A DNA stretch of 64,000 nucleotides, taken from Akebia trifoliata. Its lineage: Eukaryota > Streptophyta > Magnoliopsida > Ranunculales > Lardizabalaceae. Position 1 is the stretch's first letter, and each line of letters opens with the position of its first letter. The stretch covers positions 23,121,021 through 23,185,020 of the forward strand of contig CM030718.1 in NCBI GenBank assembly GCA_017979445.1. The letters run 5' to 3'. Both the position numbers and the translations under genes were made by a program. Of this stretch, positions 50,381 through 61,808 are shown in pieces. Below the pieces are notes generated by a model that was given only the letters and a program-made list of their open reading frames with translations, did not search any database and had not been told where the DNA came from.

Positions 50381-51190
50381 TTTTTTAATTACACCAGCCC
50401 CCTCATGTATTGTAGAATATTGGAGATACCCCTACGTTTTGAAATTCATGACCATGACCCCAATTATCAATATGAAAAGACCCAAATGCGCACTCTACTA
50501 GAGCTCATTGTGTTATTATTACCAGATTATGATACAAGATGAACTACTAATTTTACTTTTATATTACAAAAATGAATGGACATGGAGTAATTATAACTAA
50601 TTAGTTGCCTTTGTTGAGGTCTTGATAGGATATGAAGCATCCGTGGCTATACCACATATTCCCTCTTCATCGACTATGCCGCGCTGCAATCTTATGTAAC
50701 CGTCCCCATGAGTTCTTCACTATCCAATACTTGATCGCCACCCCATGATCTAGTTCTTTGCCACAATCTCCCATGAATACGCCATGTGATCATAGTCCAG
50801 TCAATTCATGCATATAAATTAAATTCAAAAGATTGAGGCCATACCCTCTTGAGCTAAATTTTTAGGCTGTTTAGATAAATGGGCCAAGATTGGTCTTTAG
50901 AATTAACAACAAAAAGGTCAGACTCTGACCCTTATTGATGGGCTAGAATGGCCTTACATCTAGTCCAAACTTGGCCCATTAACACCCTTAGATAGGCTAA
51001 AATGATACAAATCAAACCAATATACCAAGACATTAATGCTATAATGGTGTAGAAATTACACTACTGTGATAATTTTATAGATAGTTAAAGAGAGCTTCTA
51101 TTGCCACACAACTTTTGCTAACACCACCCTAAATATGTGTTAGTCATTGGTGATTTACTCATGAATGATTGTTTGTGACGTTAAAACGCC
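50381..51190. other. Spacer, no gene
   Basis: Nothing coding was recognised between the CACTA fragment and the small open frame at 51191. Confidence 0.45.
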
Positions 51191-51550
51191 TTAAGCCATT
51201 TGAGCTGGCTGAGTTTCTAATGGGTCTGACCTGTTAATCACTTCCTGTTGATTCCTAAGGAAATTCACATTGGCTAGAGTCAATGGACTTAAAGGGATAT
51301 TCACACGCTTCAACCACCAATTGATGTCCCAATGATCACAAACATGAAAAAAAAATGCAAATACTGATAAAACCATAACTATAGAACTACAAAAACCCTT
51401 GAAGAAGTATTCAAATTTTAAAACCCACTCTCCTTCCTTGGTTTGAAGATACATGTAAGTGTAATAAAGATGATTAAATCTAGGTATGGCAAAACAAAAC
51501 AACAATAAAAGAAAAACATAGAAAATAGATCTCATCACACTATCAAACAA
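51191..51550 (-). CDS. Unrecognised 119-aa open frame with two hydrophobic segments
   Basis: The frame runs to a stop at 51191. The protein opens with MFDSVMRSIFYVFLLLLFCF (signal-anchor like), has a second hydrophobic stretch SSIVMVLSVFAFFFHVCD, and ends in a polar tail. I do not recognise it. Its start is 47 bp from the outer edge of the LTR at 51597, so if it is a gene the retrotransposon inserted in its promoter. It could also be chance; there is no homology or splice evidence. Confidence 0.2.
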   Translation of the reverse strand: MFDSVMRSIFYVFLLLLFCFAIPRFNHLYYTYMYLQTKEGEWVLKFEYFFKGFCSSIVMVLSVFAFFFHVCDHWDINWWLKRVNIPLSPLTLANVNFLRNQQEVINRSDPLETQPAQMA

Positions 51551-51596
51551 ATAAATAATTAATAATTAAAAAAATTCTCTCTTATCAGTACGTACT

Positions 51597-52414
51597 TGTC
51601 GACAATAAATTTCAACGGATCTACCTCGAGATCCGCGAAAAATAATCGCAAATGATTTTATTGATTTTTTTGATGAAATGTGGATACAGATCTCAGTGTT
51701 TCCTCTGATTAACAGTCAAATACAAAAATAGTGATGATGACGTATGTAGCTTTTCTTCTCTCCGAGCTTCGTGCTTTATCGACTGAGAAGGATGCTTTGA
51801 CGTTGGCTTTACTTTGTGCTTGATCTTCTGTAGAGGCTTCTGTAGATATTCTTCTCTCCGGGCTTCGCGCTTTATCGGCTGAGAAAGTTTTCTTGACTTC
51901 CGGAGAAGAGCTTTATGCTTGATCTTCTCTTTAATCGGAGTCCGGATCTCTGAAGAACTTTTGCTTTGTCTCTGGAGGAGGGCTTGAGAGCTTCTTCTTC
52001 TCTAGAGGGAGAGCTTCTGTCTTCTGAGAGAAAGTGATCCCGATCCCCTCTCAATGAGAGAAGCTCTTGAATTTATAGACTTAAAGGTAATTTAGCTTTC
52101 CAATTATACCCCAACTTAAAGAGGTTTAATTGATTTGTTTAAAAGACTAAATTTGTCCAAATCCTATTTTAAGGATTCTATGGATCATTATTGGGCCAAA
52201 CTTATTTATTTGGATATAAGGCCCAATACTTAATGTGTGGATCACTTGATTTTTATATAGATCATGGGCCTTATCTGCGAAAGTCCAAAATCCAAGCTTG
52301 TAAGAGGCACGTTTTCCATTTAATGGACTCAATTTGGATTTGAGACCCATTATAAAATTAGGGATTTTTATTTATAAAATTTGTAAAGGCCTCCTCAAAA
52401 TTTTGGTGCCTACA
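51597..52414 (-). repeat. 3' LTR of the Tat element (about 818 bp)
   Basis: On the minus strand it begins TGTAGGCACCAAAATTTTGA directly after a polypurine tract and ends GAAATTTATTGTCGACA. A TATA-like TCTATAAATTCAAGAGC (near 52075) and an AATAAAATCATTTG polyadenylation-like motif (near 51660) are in the order expected for U3-R-U5. Boundaries were chosen from TG...CA and the PPT; the partner LTR is outside the window. Confidence 0.75.
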
Positions 52415-52426
52415 AATGCCCCCTCA
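52415..52426 (-). promoter_or_regulatory. Polypurine tract
   Basis: Minus-strand TTGAGGGGGCAT immediately before the LTR's TG. Such a tract primes plus-strand DNA synthesis in LTR elements. Confidence 0.75.
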
Positions 52427-54866
52427 AGGATGCATCATCGAATGCGAGGCTGAGGATGAGGTATCCTTGATTATGTCGGCCGACACGTGAAAGCTTTGAG
52501 TTTACAAGGATTTACCACGTGTCTTTGGAACCTTGTAGTAGGCTTTTTTTTTTTTTTTTTTTTTTAAACTAAAGGATGGGTGATCCTTGAGAACAATTTA
52601 TCCCACATGAAGATGCATAACCCCAGTATACTTACCTTTCCCGTAGTTGAAATACATGAGATTAAATTCATGTGTTTGGTACATGCATATACTAGAAGAT
52701 AGTATCGGTACTTCATCAAAAGCACTTAGAAATAATTGTTGGGTTGCTTGGCTCTGAACCCCTCCTAGCTTCAACATTAAAAAATTTGCGCGAGTATTTC
52801 CTGTGAGGATCTTGCTGATGGAGACTAAAATAAAATTGATCATGATACACAATAATCATTGATCAAGGTATTTCTCACTTAAACTCCTTCCTATGCAAAC
52901 CAATGGCTCATGTATTGGCTTTAGAGGCCCACATATTCAGGCCCACTGCTTTTTTTTTTATTTTTTATAAGCAACCAAAAGACTCAAGCCCATTAAATAA
53001 TTTTTTTGGGCCTAGAATCATTACACCCAAAGTTAATTATGTGAGAAGCATAGGATCATATCTCCTTGTCATCATCTTCAACACTTGAACAAAACTTAAA
53101 TTGGAGAATCTAACTTAAAAGCTCTCTGTTGTGGTTCAAAGGCATGTAAATCATCCGGTAATGGCTTAGAGATCCAAAAATTTCAGCTCTCAAAAGAAAA
53201 AATTAACATTGGGGGTTAGATTAGATGGTGAAATCAAGTTTTTCACCTTCTAGAAATTCCAATGGCTGGATTGGAGTGGCAATTGTTTTTGGTGGTTGAA
53301 CCAAAAGGTTTTTTTTTTTTTTCGTTGAGGAAATGATAATCAATGGCTGAATCAAAATCTTGAGAATGAATTTGGATTGAAGGATCGAAGGATTTGGTCA
53401 ATCGTCAAACGTTTGTGTTTGAATCAACTAACTAGAATTTTGGGATGATCTCAAGAGCTCCTTTGAGTTGCATCTGAGTCACCTCAGATTTAATTGGGCC
53501 GAGTTAAATGGGTAGCAATGGACCCGATTTGTTGATTGTTGGCTCAAAAAATTTAGTAAGATAAGAAATCTTACAAATTGGTAAGGCTAGTCTCACCCAT
53601 AAGAAAAGTCCGAATCAGACTCATTCAGTTTTTTTTTTTTCGTCTCCAAACACGCAAGACGGGTTCAAGAAGGACTCTTCCTTCTATAAGTCAATCGAAT
53701 CAATTCGGTGAAGATCTTTCAATCCTCTTCAAACACTAATAGCCGATTTCAAGGAGGATTCATCTCCTATGAATAGAGCACACGGCTGTTATAGAAGGTT
53801 CATCGTCTACTGTTCGTCTCGTCCTCTTTTTTCTTCTTTGCAGATTTTGATGAGGGAACATCAAAGGGGGCAGTAACAACTACCTTTTTCGGAAGATTTC
53901 TTGCTAGGTTTACCCATCTTAGGAATCTTATTTGATGTACAAAGAAATTTATAAGAAGGGAAAGAACATCAAAATCAGGTTTGCTCTTGGGGACTGAAAC
54001 AGGGTCATTCTTTACAGTCTCATCGTTAGAAACTTCTTCAACGTGGCAACAACAACATTGGATCTATTCTTTTCTTCCTCAAAATCAGAATTATTGGAAG
54101 AATTTGAGCGGCGCAAAGCGATTTTTTTTTTTTTCAATCGTTCGTCAAAACAGAGGTTGGGCTGGTTTCTTTTTGGTAGCAACCACAGTCAGCAGGTATT
54201 TCCTCTTTCCTCTTTCTTTTCTTTCTCTTTAAATTTTTTTTTATTTACCAAAACAGAGTCTGCATCTTGTATTCACAATGCAACACATACATGTACGCAT
54301 AGCTCCCATCACACCCACTGATACGCAGATGTATATGTACATGCTGCTAGATCTTTTTTTTTAAAGAGAAAAAAAAAAAATAAATAAATCAGGAACTCAA
54401 ACATATCATATGTGATATTGATATAAGTTAGTCAAAAGAGTTTTGACATTGAGACTTCTAGGATGTTGGTCACTAGAATGGCGATTGAAAATAACATTCA
54501 ACCTCTTTTTCATCAATTTATTCACCAACAAATACTTGAACATTGTGCATCACAGTCCAATCTAATGTTGAAATTTCTTTATGATTTATCTTTTTCTTAC
54601 AGATCCAAGACTATCAATAGCATTGATATAAAAATTTGATTCTTTTGAACCGATTGCAACTCGACTACAGCTTTGAAACCAAAGGAAGGTATGAATCTTA
54701 ATCATTCTTCCCATATATTTTCTTTGAACTTTGTCATCCTCGCATTTCCTTTCTTATTAATTGTAACCAGAATTACAAATTGAGAACTTATAACCCTTAT
54801 CAGTCAACCTTTAAAACATTTATCTGTTAGTTTGCTTAGCGGTGACCACTGTTGAATTGTTAAAAG
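52427..54866. other. Untranslated region of the Tat element
   Basis: No conserved retroelement domain. Several T-runs (52545-52565, 53311-53322, 54121-54134). On the minus strand, 53800-54240 reads as short Lys/Ser-rich coding-like pieces (for example VVATKKKPAQPLF and APFDVPSSKSAKKKKEDE) split by stops, possibly a decayed captured exon. Confidence 0.5.
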
Positions 54867-56415
54867 TATTGCTTGATAAACGGTGTACACGTAGAAGAAC
54901 CATGCGACGACCCATTTGTCCAGCTAGTTGGCTGACCTCTAAAGCAACTTTTTTATCAGTAATGCTTAGGAGGGGATGACGTCAACTGGCTTGCAGAATT
55001 ATGGGACACAAGATTTATGCACGTAGAAGATCCATGCGACGAACCATTTGTCCAGCTAGTTGACTAACCTCTAAAGCAACTGTTTATCAGTAACGCTTAG
55101 GAGTGGATGACGTCAACTGGCTGACAAACGTCAACTGGCTAAAAGAAACACGGTACGCAAGCTTTATGAATGTAGAAGATCCATGCGACGACCCATTTGT
55201 CCAGCTAGTTGGCTGACCTTTAAAGCAACTGTTTATCAGTAATGCTTAGGAGGGGATGACGTCAACTGGCTGACAAACGTCAACTGGCTTGCAGAATTAT
55301 GGGACACAAGATTTATGCACGTAGAAGATCCATGCGACGAACCATTTGTCCAGTTAGTTGACTAACCTCTAAAGCAACTGTTTATCAGTAACGCTTAGGA
55401 GTGGATGACGTCAACTGGCTGACAAACGTCAACTGGCTAAAAGAAACACGGTACGCAAGCTTTATGAGTGTAGAAGATCCATGCGACGACCCATTTGTCC
55501 AGCTAGTTGGTTGACCTCTAAAGCAACTGTTTATCAGTAACGCTTAGGAGGGGATGACGTCAACTGGCTGACAAACGTCAACTGGTTAAAAGAATCGCGG
55601 TACGCAAGCTTTATGCACGTAGAAGATCCATGCGACGAACTATTTGTCCAGCTAGTTGGTTGACCTCTAAAGCAACTGTTTATCAGTAATGCTTAGGAGC
55701 GGATGACGTCAACTGGCTGACAAACGTCAACTGGTTAAAAGAATCACGATACGCAAGCTTTATGCACATAGAAGATCCATGCGACGAACCATTTGTCCAA
55801 TTAGTTGACTAACCTCTAAAGCAACTGTTCATCAGTAATGCTTAGGAGTGGATGACGTCAACTGACTGACAAACGTCAACTGGCTAAAAGAATCGCGGTA
55901 CGCAAGCTTTATGAATGTAGAAGATCCATGCGACGACCCATTTGTCCAGTTAGTTGGTTGACCTCTAAAGCAACTGTTCATCAGTAATGCTTAGGAGTGG
56001 ATGACGTCAACTGACTGACAAACGTCAACTGGCTAAAAGAATCGCGGTACGCAAGCTTTATGAATGTAGAAGATCCATGCGACGACCCATTTGTCCAGCT
56101 AGTTGGTTGACCTCTAAAGCAACTGTTTATCAGTAATGCTTAGGAGTGGATGACGTCAATTAGTTGACAAACGTCAACTGGTTAGCAGCGTCACAACGTC
56201 AATTGGCTGACAAACGTCAACTGGTTAGAAAAACCATGCGACGAATCATTTGTCCAGTCGGTTGGCCAATCTTTAAAACAGTTGTTTATCAGTAATGGTT
56301 AAGAGTACACAACGTCGACTGACTAGCGGCATCATAACGTCAATTGGCTGACAAACGTTAACTGGTTAGAAAACCATGCGACGAATCATTTGTCCAGCCG
56401 GTTGGCTAATCTTTA
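54867..56415. repeat. 149-bp tandem repeat array
   Basis: The landmark CCATGCGACGA occurs eleven times (CATGCG at 54901, 55033, 55182, 55331, 55480, 55629, 55778, 55927, 56076, 56235, 56375). Eight spacings have a 149-bp period (seven exact in a row from 55033). The first (132) and last two (159, 140) are irregular. Each unit contains CATTTGTCCAGCTAGTTGG and one or two GACGTCAACTGGCTGACAAA motifs. Lies between the antisense gene and the LTR. Confidence 0.97.
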
Positions 56416-56566
56416 AAATCAGAGCATTATTGAGCATGATGATTTTTTTTTTTTACTCATACTCTTATGTATCTCTAATCAATGTGACCTTAATACTTAA
56501 TGGGACATAACACTTTTTTTTTTAATAAATGTATTCGGTCTTCCCCCCCCCCCCTTTTTTTTAGAG
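56416..56566. promoter_or_regulatory. Strong 3' splice site just before the mobile-domain ATG
   Basis: At 56541-56564 a tract of 22 consecutive pyrimidines (C13 then T) ends in AG, two bases before the ATG at 56567. This is a textbook acceptor and implies an intron in the 5' leader, with an unlocated upstream exon. Confidence 0.5.
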
Positions 56567-59500
56567 ATGGCTAGAGACATTATTTCCAAAGGTTTAAAGA
56601 ATAAGAACCATTCCAAACGGAACTTACCGCGTGAAGGCTGGGTAGATGATCCTGCAGATCCTTCTCAAAAGGGAAAATGGCTTTGTTTTCCCCATGTTAT
56701 GATAACCGATCGTTCAAGAAGAGGGAACATTTCATCTGTGGAGCTAAAGCTTGTTGTGCACACACCGATGACTGGTCCTTTGCAAGCACAAGATACAGAA
56801 AGGGACACATCACTTGATATGACAGTTTTAAATGAGTATCCTCCAACAGCTGACTTACTCCCTGGAGATGAGATTGGTACAGAGCGTCAGCCATCTTTAT
56901 GTCATCCTCCACATCATGACCAAACTCGTAATTGTCCACAAGCTGTTTTGGCACAGAAAATCATGCAACGTTTCACTCGATGGGGTTCAGATATTGAACC
57001 TCGAGGCGACATTCGATATCTTAGTGGTTTTTGGGACTGGAGCTTGGATGTGAGCCATAAACTACAAAGCCAAAAGTCGACAACTTTCCTTAGTGAAGCT
57101 ATATTTGCAGCTAGTAAGGAGTACAGTCGTCCTAATGGCATGTATCGAGCTTTATGTGAGTTTTGGTGTCCCGAGACTAACACTTTTGTTACGGGTCGTG
57201 GGGAAGTTGGCATTTCTTTATGGGAAATGCAGAAGATTTCTGGGCTTTCTATCACGGGTGAGTATTATGAAGAGGTGGTGCCTAGTTTTGATGAACTCAT
57301 GGGTTGCAACGGTGTTCTAGGTCTTCCTCTTTCTTGCCAGTATCTATTTAAGGCGTACGCTTTACTGATTTTTGAGAAGGGGAGTGACTGTGTTAGTCAC
57401 AGTGAATGGCTTGATTTCTGGTACACTAAAGTTGAACGGATTTCTAATCCTCGTCTGACAGTAGAGTATAAAGAGAGAGCAAAATCATTTTACTTTGATC
57501 GTAGTGGCTGTCAGCATCCTAGAACAAAATTACGAAGACCTTTTTCTTCTCGAGTTACTTTGGCTAAAGGAGGTCGTAAAGAGGGAGAAAATCCATTTAT
57601 CAGGCTCGGTTTTCCTGCAAATCAGAATGTTGAAGATGAAGCTATGACAGCTGCATACCTCTCCTTGTGGTTGTGTCGTTTCGTTCTCCCCTGTGAGAAT
57701 GGTGATCTTATTCGTCCAGGCACTTTCAAGGTAGCAGCATTGATGGCCCGAGGTACTACGTTCAGCTTGGTACCTCCACTTCTGTGTTGTTTATACAAAG
57801 GTCTAACTCAGACCTATTGGGGTATGAAAACACAGAAAGTTGTAGGTGCCTCCACGAGTTATTGTCCCCTTCATTACTTGTTTGGGTGGGTTGGACTTCA
57901 TTTTCCTCGGGGAGTATTTGGTAGCATTGATGCTGACTTTGGACCTCCGTATCTGGTTCGCACAGCTGGTGTTTCCAACTCATACTTTTATTGGGAAGAT
58001 AATGCTAAAGATGCAAGGAATCTGATAAGAACCATGGATTCTAGTGATTTTAAATGGTATCCGGAAGAGATTTGGCCGCCAAAAGGTCATAGAAGGATGC
58101 GGACTGATGATGGTGATGATCCTTCTGAAATTCAAGCTTTCATGATAAGCTGTCGTCCTGGATTTGTTATGTTTCGATATGGTGATGTTTACGAGGTGGA
58201 AATGTATAGCCCTCACAGGTTTGCTCGTCAACAAGGCTTTCGTCAACGTATCCCTGGAACTCCGATTCCTTTCACAAGATCCGTTGATGGGATAGAGTTA
58301 TACAGTTTATGGTTGTCTTTGACTCAGACCAAAAGTCGAGTCAATTTTTTTATTCCTCCAAAAGTGCAAGACATGAACCGGCAATTTGATAAGAGTTATA
58401 GGGATTGGTGGGTTCAAGATGTACTACCTCATTTGGATGCCCTTGATTTTCGTCTTCTTGAAGATAGCGTCTCCGTTCCGAACTTTAATTTTGATGAAAG
58501 AAAGGGGTTTGAAGATCGTGAGGCACGTCGTGCTTTGCTTGTCACACAAAAACCTTCTCGAAAAAGAAGAATAGAACACACTAGCATTGATGATACGCAA
58601 AATGTCATTGCAGAACGTAGATTGAAATTGCGTTTCAAAAAAAAACTGCCGACTCCAACGACTACTCGAACAGAACAGGCCAACATTCTTGGGGTAGATG
58701 TAGAACAAGTTGTTCATAAATCAAGTCCCGTTAGTTCTTTGAAGCCTGTTGTTCAGACTAAGCCTAAAGATACGAGTGTGACTCCGGATAGGCAAGAAGC
58801 TGAAGCTGAGAATGATGTGTCTCCTAGGAAAGGTAATTTTACACACTTTTTTCCTTTCTTAGAAATTTCATGTTTTTTTTTTTTTTTTTTTTTTTTAAAT
58901 CTTTTGTGATTTAATTGTTCTCGCAGAATCATCAACCAATATACACTTCATTGCCGATTTGTTTGCCTCAGAAGATTTTCCAGCCCTCCCTGTTTTCTCG
59001 GGTATGGGAGATGTTTGGAATGTCAGTCATCTTAGTAGAGGGCTTTCAAAATTGATTGATACTGAAGACCCCTCAAAGAGTGATGGGGACGAAGTTTCTT
59101 CATGTCCTCGTCAAAATTCTCATGGCATTTCATCAACTTCAACTACACATACGGCTCCTACCGCATTGGCTTTACCTATTTCTAATAAGTTGGTTGATTC
59201 ATCTGTGATTGTTCCGAAGTCACGTGGAATGCTTACTATTTCTACCCAAACTCGACAAGCTTCTTTACATGATAGTGACATCGACTTATGCGTTCAACAA
59301 GCATTACATAGAGCTCGTGATGAATTTCTTCGATCTAGGGTTGAGTTGATGCTCAATATTGGCTTTTCCAACCTAAGAGAATGGCAATCACTTCATATGC
59401 CGGCCATCATCTCTTCTCTCAAGAATGCTTTCAGAACTGATCCTATGCCTTTTGCTAACTTCTTCGAATCACTTATAACTGGAGTAGAAGCGTATCTTTC

Positions 59501-59894
59501 AAGACGAGAGAAGGCTTTATCATCTTTGTCAGCAGATGATAGGGATCTTCAGCTATCTGTCTTAGATCAGGAAGCTCAACTAAAACGTCAATCAGTGGAT
59601 AGTTTACGTACGCAACTGACTGAAGTTAAAGATAAAGAAGTTGAACTGACTAAACGAGAAGTTGAGATAGAAATCGAGTTGACTCAAATCAGAGAAATGC
59701 TACCACAAGTCGCTGCTTCTAAAGAATCTCTTAATACTCAAGTTCAGGAAGAGGAGGAGGCTCTACTTACTGTTGAAGCGGAGTGTACTCGCTTATCTAA
59801 TGCTCCAATCATTGATGATGATGAAATAGCTGCTTGCGAAGCCGAGAGAGAGTCTTTGAAGAAGAAGTTTTGGAACCTTACTTCTTTATATTAA
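56567..59894 (+). CDS. Plant mobile domain (PMD) protein, antisense gene of the Tat element
   Basis: Two exons, 56567-58832 and 58927-59894, with a GT-AG intron of 94 bp and matching phase, encode 1,077 residues with no internal stop. Residues about 145-640 form an aminotransferase-like plant mobile domain, seen in FLSEAIFAASKEYSRPNG, the ALCEFWCPETNTF and RGEVGISLWEM motifs, AYLSLWLCRFVLP, and GWVGLHFPRGVFG. Basic motifs (PSRKRRIEH, RRLKLRFKKKLP) near 660-700 resemble nuclear localisation signals, and the last 130 residues are a charged coiled coil. PMD proteins such as MAIN and MAIL1 act in transposon silencing and development, and PMD frames are known on the antisense strand of Tat elements. 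The role here is unknown. The gene converges on pol. Confidence 0.85.
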
Positions 59895-60229
59895 GTTTTA
59901 TTTATTTATTTATTTTTTACTGTATAGGACTTAGGAAATTATATCATTGTTCACTTCATTTGAAATTAATAAAATTCCCCATTTTCCTTATACGAGTATA
60001 TCTTTTTTTTTTGATGTGGTTGAACCTGAAGTAACTTTACAGGCTGCCTACGTACCCAAAAACGGGATCAAACCATAACGTAGTTCAGATGGATGCTCTA
60101 AGTTTTGCCTAGATCGCCCTCTCGGGTTTTCAATCTAGCGAGCTCAATTCTTTTTTTTTTTTTTTTTTTTCACAGTTTTAACTCATGCGGGTCAGGAGTA
60201 TCATGTAGTTTAAGCTCGAACGATAATGA
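59895..60229. other. Spacer between the PMD gene and the pol 3' end
   Basis: Holds the PMD 3' end (AATTAATAAAATTCCCC as a polyadenylation-like site near 59966), a block GGCTGCCTACGTACCCAAAA typical of Tat elements, and a T-run of 22 (60150-60171). Confidence 0.5.
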
Positions 60230-60434
60230 GTATTGCTAAACAGTTTAGGTTCGTGCCGAAGAGCATTGTCAAACAGTTTAGGCTCGTGCTGGGGAGCGTT
60301 GTCAAACAGTTTAGGCTCGTGCTGGGGAGCATTGTCAAACAGTTTAGGCTCGTGCTGGGGAGCGTTGTCAAACAGTTTAGGCTCGTGCTGGGGAGCGTTG
60401 TCAAACAGTTTAGGCTCGTGCTGGGGAGCATTGT
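60230..60434. repeat. 33-bp minisatellite behind the pol stop
   Basis: About six copies of a 33-bp unit containing AACAGTTTAGGCTCGTGCTG, the first one diverged. The period is a multiple of three, so several frames stay open in both directions (DNAPQHEPKLF repeats on the minus strand). It begins four bases from the pol stop codon. Confidence 0.95.
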
Positions 60435-60437
60435 CTT

Positions 60438-61808
60438 TCAAGCATAGTATCGTTTGAGAAATTTCCCGTTGATCGGACCAAGACGTAATCCTTCTGGTGT
60501 TACAAGAAGATATGCACCATTAGTGTATACTTCTTTCACTACATGAGGCCCATCCCATTTTGGATCAAACTTCTTTCCAGAACGGTGTGAGAGGATGATT
60601 GGTCGTTGTACAGCGAGAACTAAGTCGCCAACTTGAAAAGAACGTGGTCGAACTTTCTTATTGAATGCACGTGACAGCCGGGCTTGGTAACATTCTAGCC
60701 GTTGTTGTGCCTCCAATCTTTTTTCGTCCAATGCTTCAAGTTCAGCCAGACGTAACTTAGCATTCTCATCGCAGGTCAAACCTTCTTGGATTGCAATTCT
60801 TAATGAAGGTATCTGACATTCCAAAGGGAGAACAGCTTCAACTCCATAAACCAATGAGTAAGGTGTGGCTTGTGTGGAGGTGCGGTATGAGGTTCTGTAT
60901 GCCCATAATGCTTCTCCAATTCGTTCGTGCCAATCTTTTTTCGATTTTGAAACAACCTTCTCAAGAAGCTTGCAGAGAGTTTTGTTGAAGGCTTCAGCGA
61001 GTCCATTTGCTGCGGCGTTGTACATTGTAGAACATCTCTGCTTAATGTTAAACTTCAGGCAGAATTGATCCATCAGCGCATTGCTAAAAGATTTCCCATT
61101 ATCTGTCATGATATATCGTGGAATGCCGTAACGGAAGACGATATTACTTTTGATGAAGTCAACTACCGTTTCTTTCTTGACCTCTCGAAGGGGAACTGCT
61201 TCTGCCCACTTAGAAAAGTAATCTGTTGCGGCGAGGATATAGAGATGTTGCCTTGAAGATTTTGGGAGTGGTCCAACGACATCAAGTCCCCACCCGTCAA
61301 AGGGCCAAGATGCGATTGTAGGATGCAATGGCTCCGGTGGTTGACGAATGTAATCTCCATGAAATTGACAAGCTTTACACCTCTTCGCATGGTTTAAAGA
61401 ATCTTTCACCATAGTTGGCCAGTAAAATCCCATCCTCTTCAGACTGTGATGGAGTTTCGGCCCTGACTGATGTGAACCGCACACTCCAGAGTGTGCTTCT
61501 TCTAAAGCATCTCGGATTTCATCATCTCCGAGACATCTCATTAAGATATCGTCGAAAGAGCGACGGTATAACTTATCGTTGAAATATAAAAATCGAGGTG
61601 CCCTACGACGTATTTCGATTTTATGCTTTAAGTCGTCTGGCAGCTTCCCATGCTGTAGATAGTCGATAAGTGGCTGTCTCCAATCTTTGACTTCGGCTAT
61701 TTCAACAACGTTTGCTTCGTGAGACTCACAATTTTCATCTATTAAAGGAGGTAATACCCACCGATGGCAGATAGGGATACTCATTGCTTCTCCTTCCGGC
61801 ATAGCCAA
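60438..61808 (-). CDS. Tat pol: integrase
   Basis: Open for 456 residues to the pol stop at 60438. Zinc-finger ligands H106, H113, C144 and C147 (HSGVCGSH and CKAC). The DDE catalytic triad is complete: D176 in WGLDVVGP, D236 in MTDNGKS, E272 in GLAEAFNK, giving the DX35E spacing. The C-terminal part has the Tat-style KWDGPHVVKEVY and NGKFLKRYYA end; no chromodomain. The usual Gln in NGQAEAFNK is Leu here. Its N-terminal methionine is not a true start; it is the first Met after a frameshift at about 61,893. Confidence 0.92.
   Translation of the reverse strand: MAMPEGEAMSIPICHRWVLPPLIDENCESHEANVVEIAEVKDWRQPLIDYLQHGKLPDDLKHKIEIRRRAPRFLYFNDKLYRRSFDDILMRCLGDDEIRDALEEAHSGVCGSHQSGPKLHHSLKRMGFYWPTMVKDSLNHAKRCKACQFHGDYIRQPPEPLHPTIASWPFDGWGLDVVGPLPKSSRQHLYILAATDYFSKWAEAVPLREVKKETVVDFIKSNIVFRYGIPRYIMTDNGKSFSNALMDQFCLKFNIKQRCSTMYNAAANGLAEAFNKTLCKLLEKVVSKSKKDWHERIGEALWAYRTSYRTSTQATPYSLVYGVEAVLPLECQIPSLRIAIQEGLTCDENAKLRLAELEALDEKRLEAQQRLECYQARLSRAFNKKVRPRSFQVGDLVLAVQRPIILSHRSGKKFDPKWDGPHVVKEVYTNGAYLLVTPEGLRLGPINGKFLKRYYA

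Noticed and set aside
53981..54321. Plus-strand open frames of 83 and 92 codons
   Set aside because: They depend on T-runs and low-complexity Phe/Ser stretches; no domain seen.
55000..56415. CRISPR-like or centromeric array
   Set aside because: Units are contiguous with no unique spacers, in a plant retrotransposon; one short array gives no support for a centromere.
60226..60457. Plus-strand open frames across the 33-bp minisatellite
   Set aside because: A repeat unit divisible by three opens several frames by itself.
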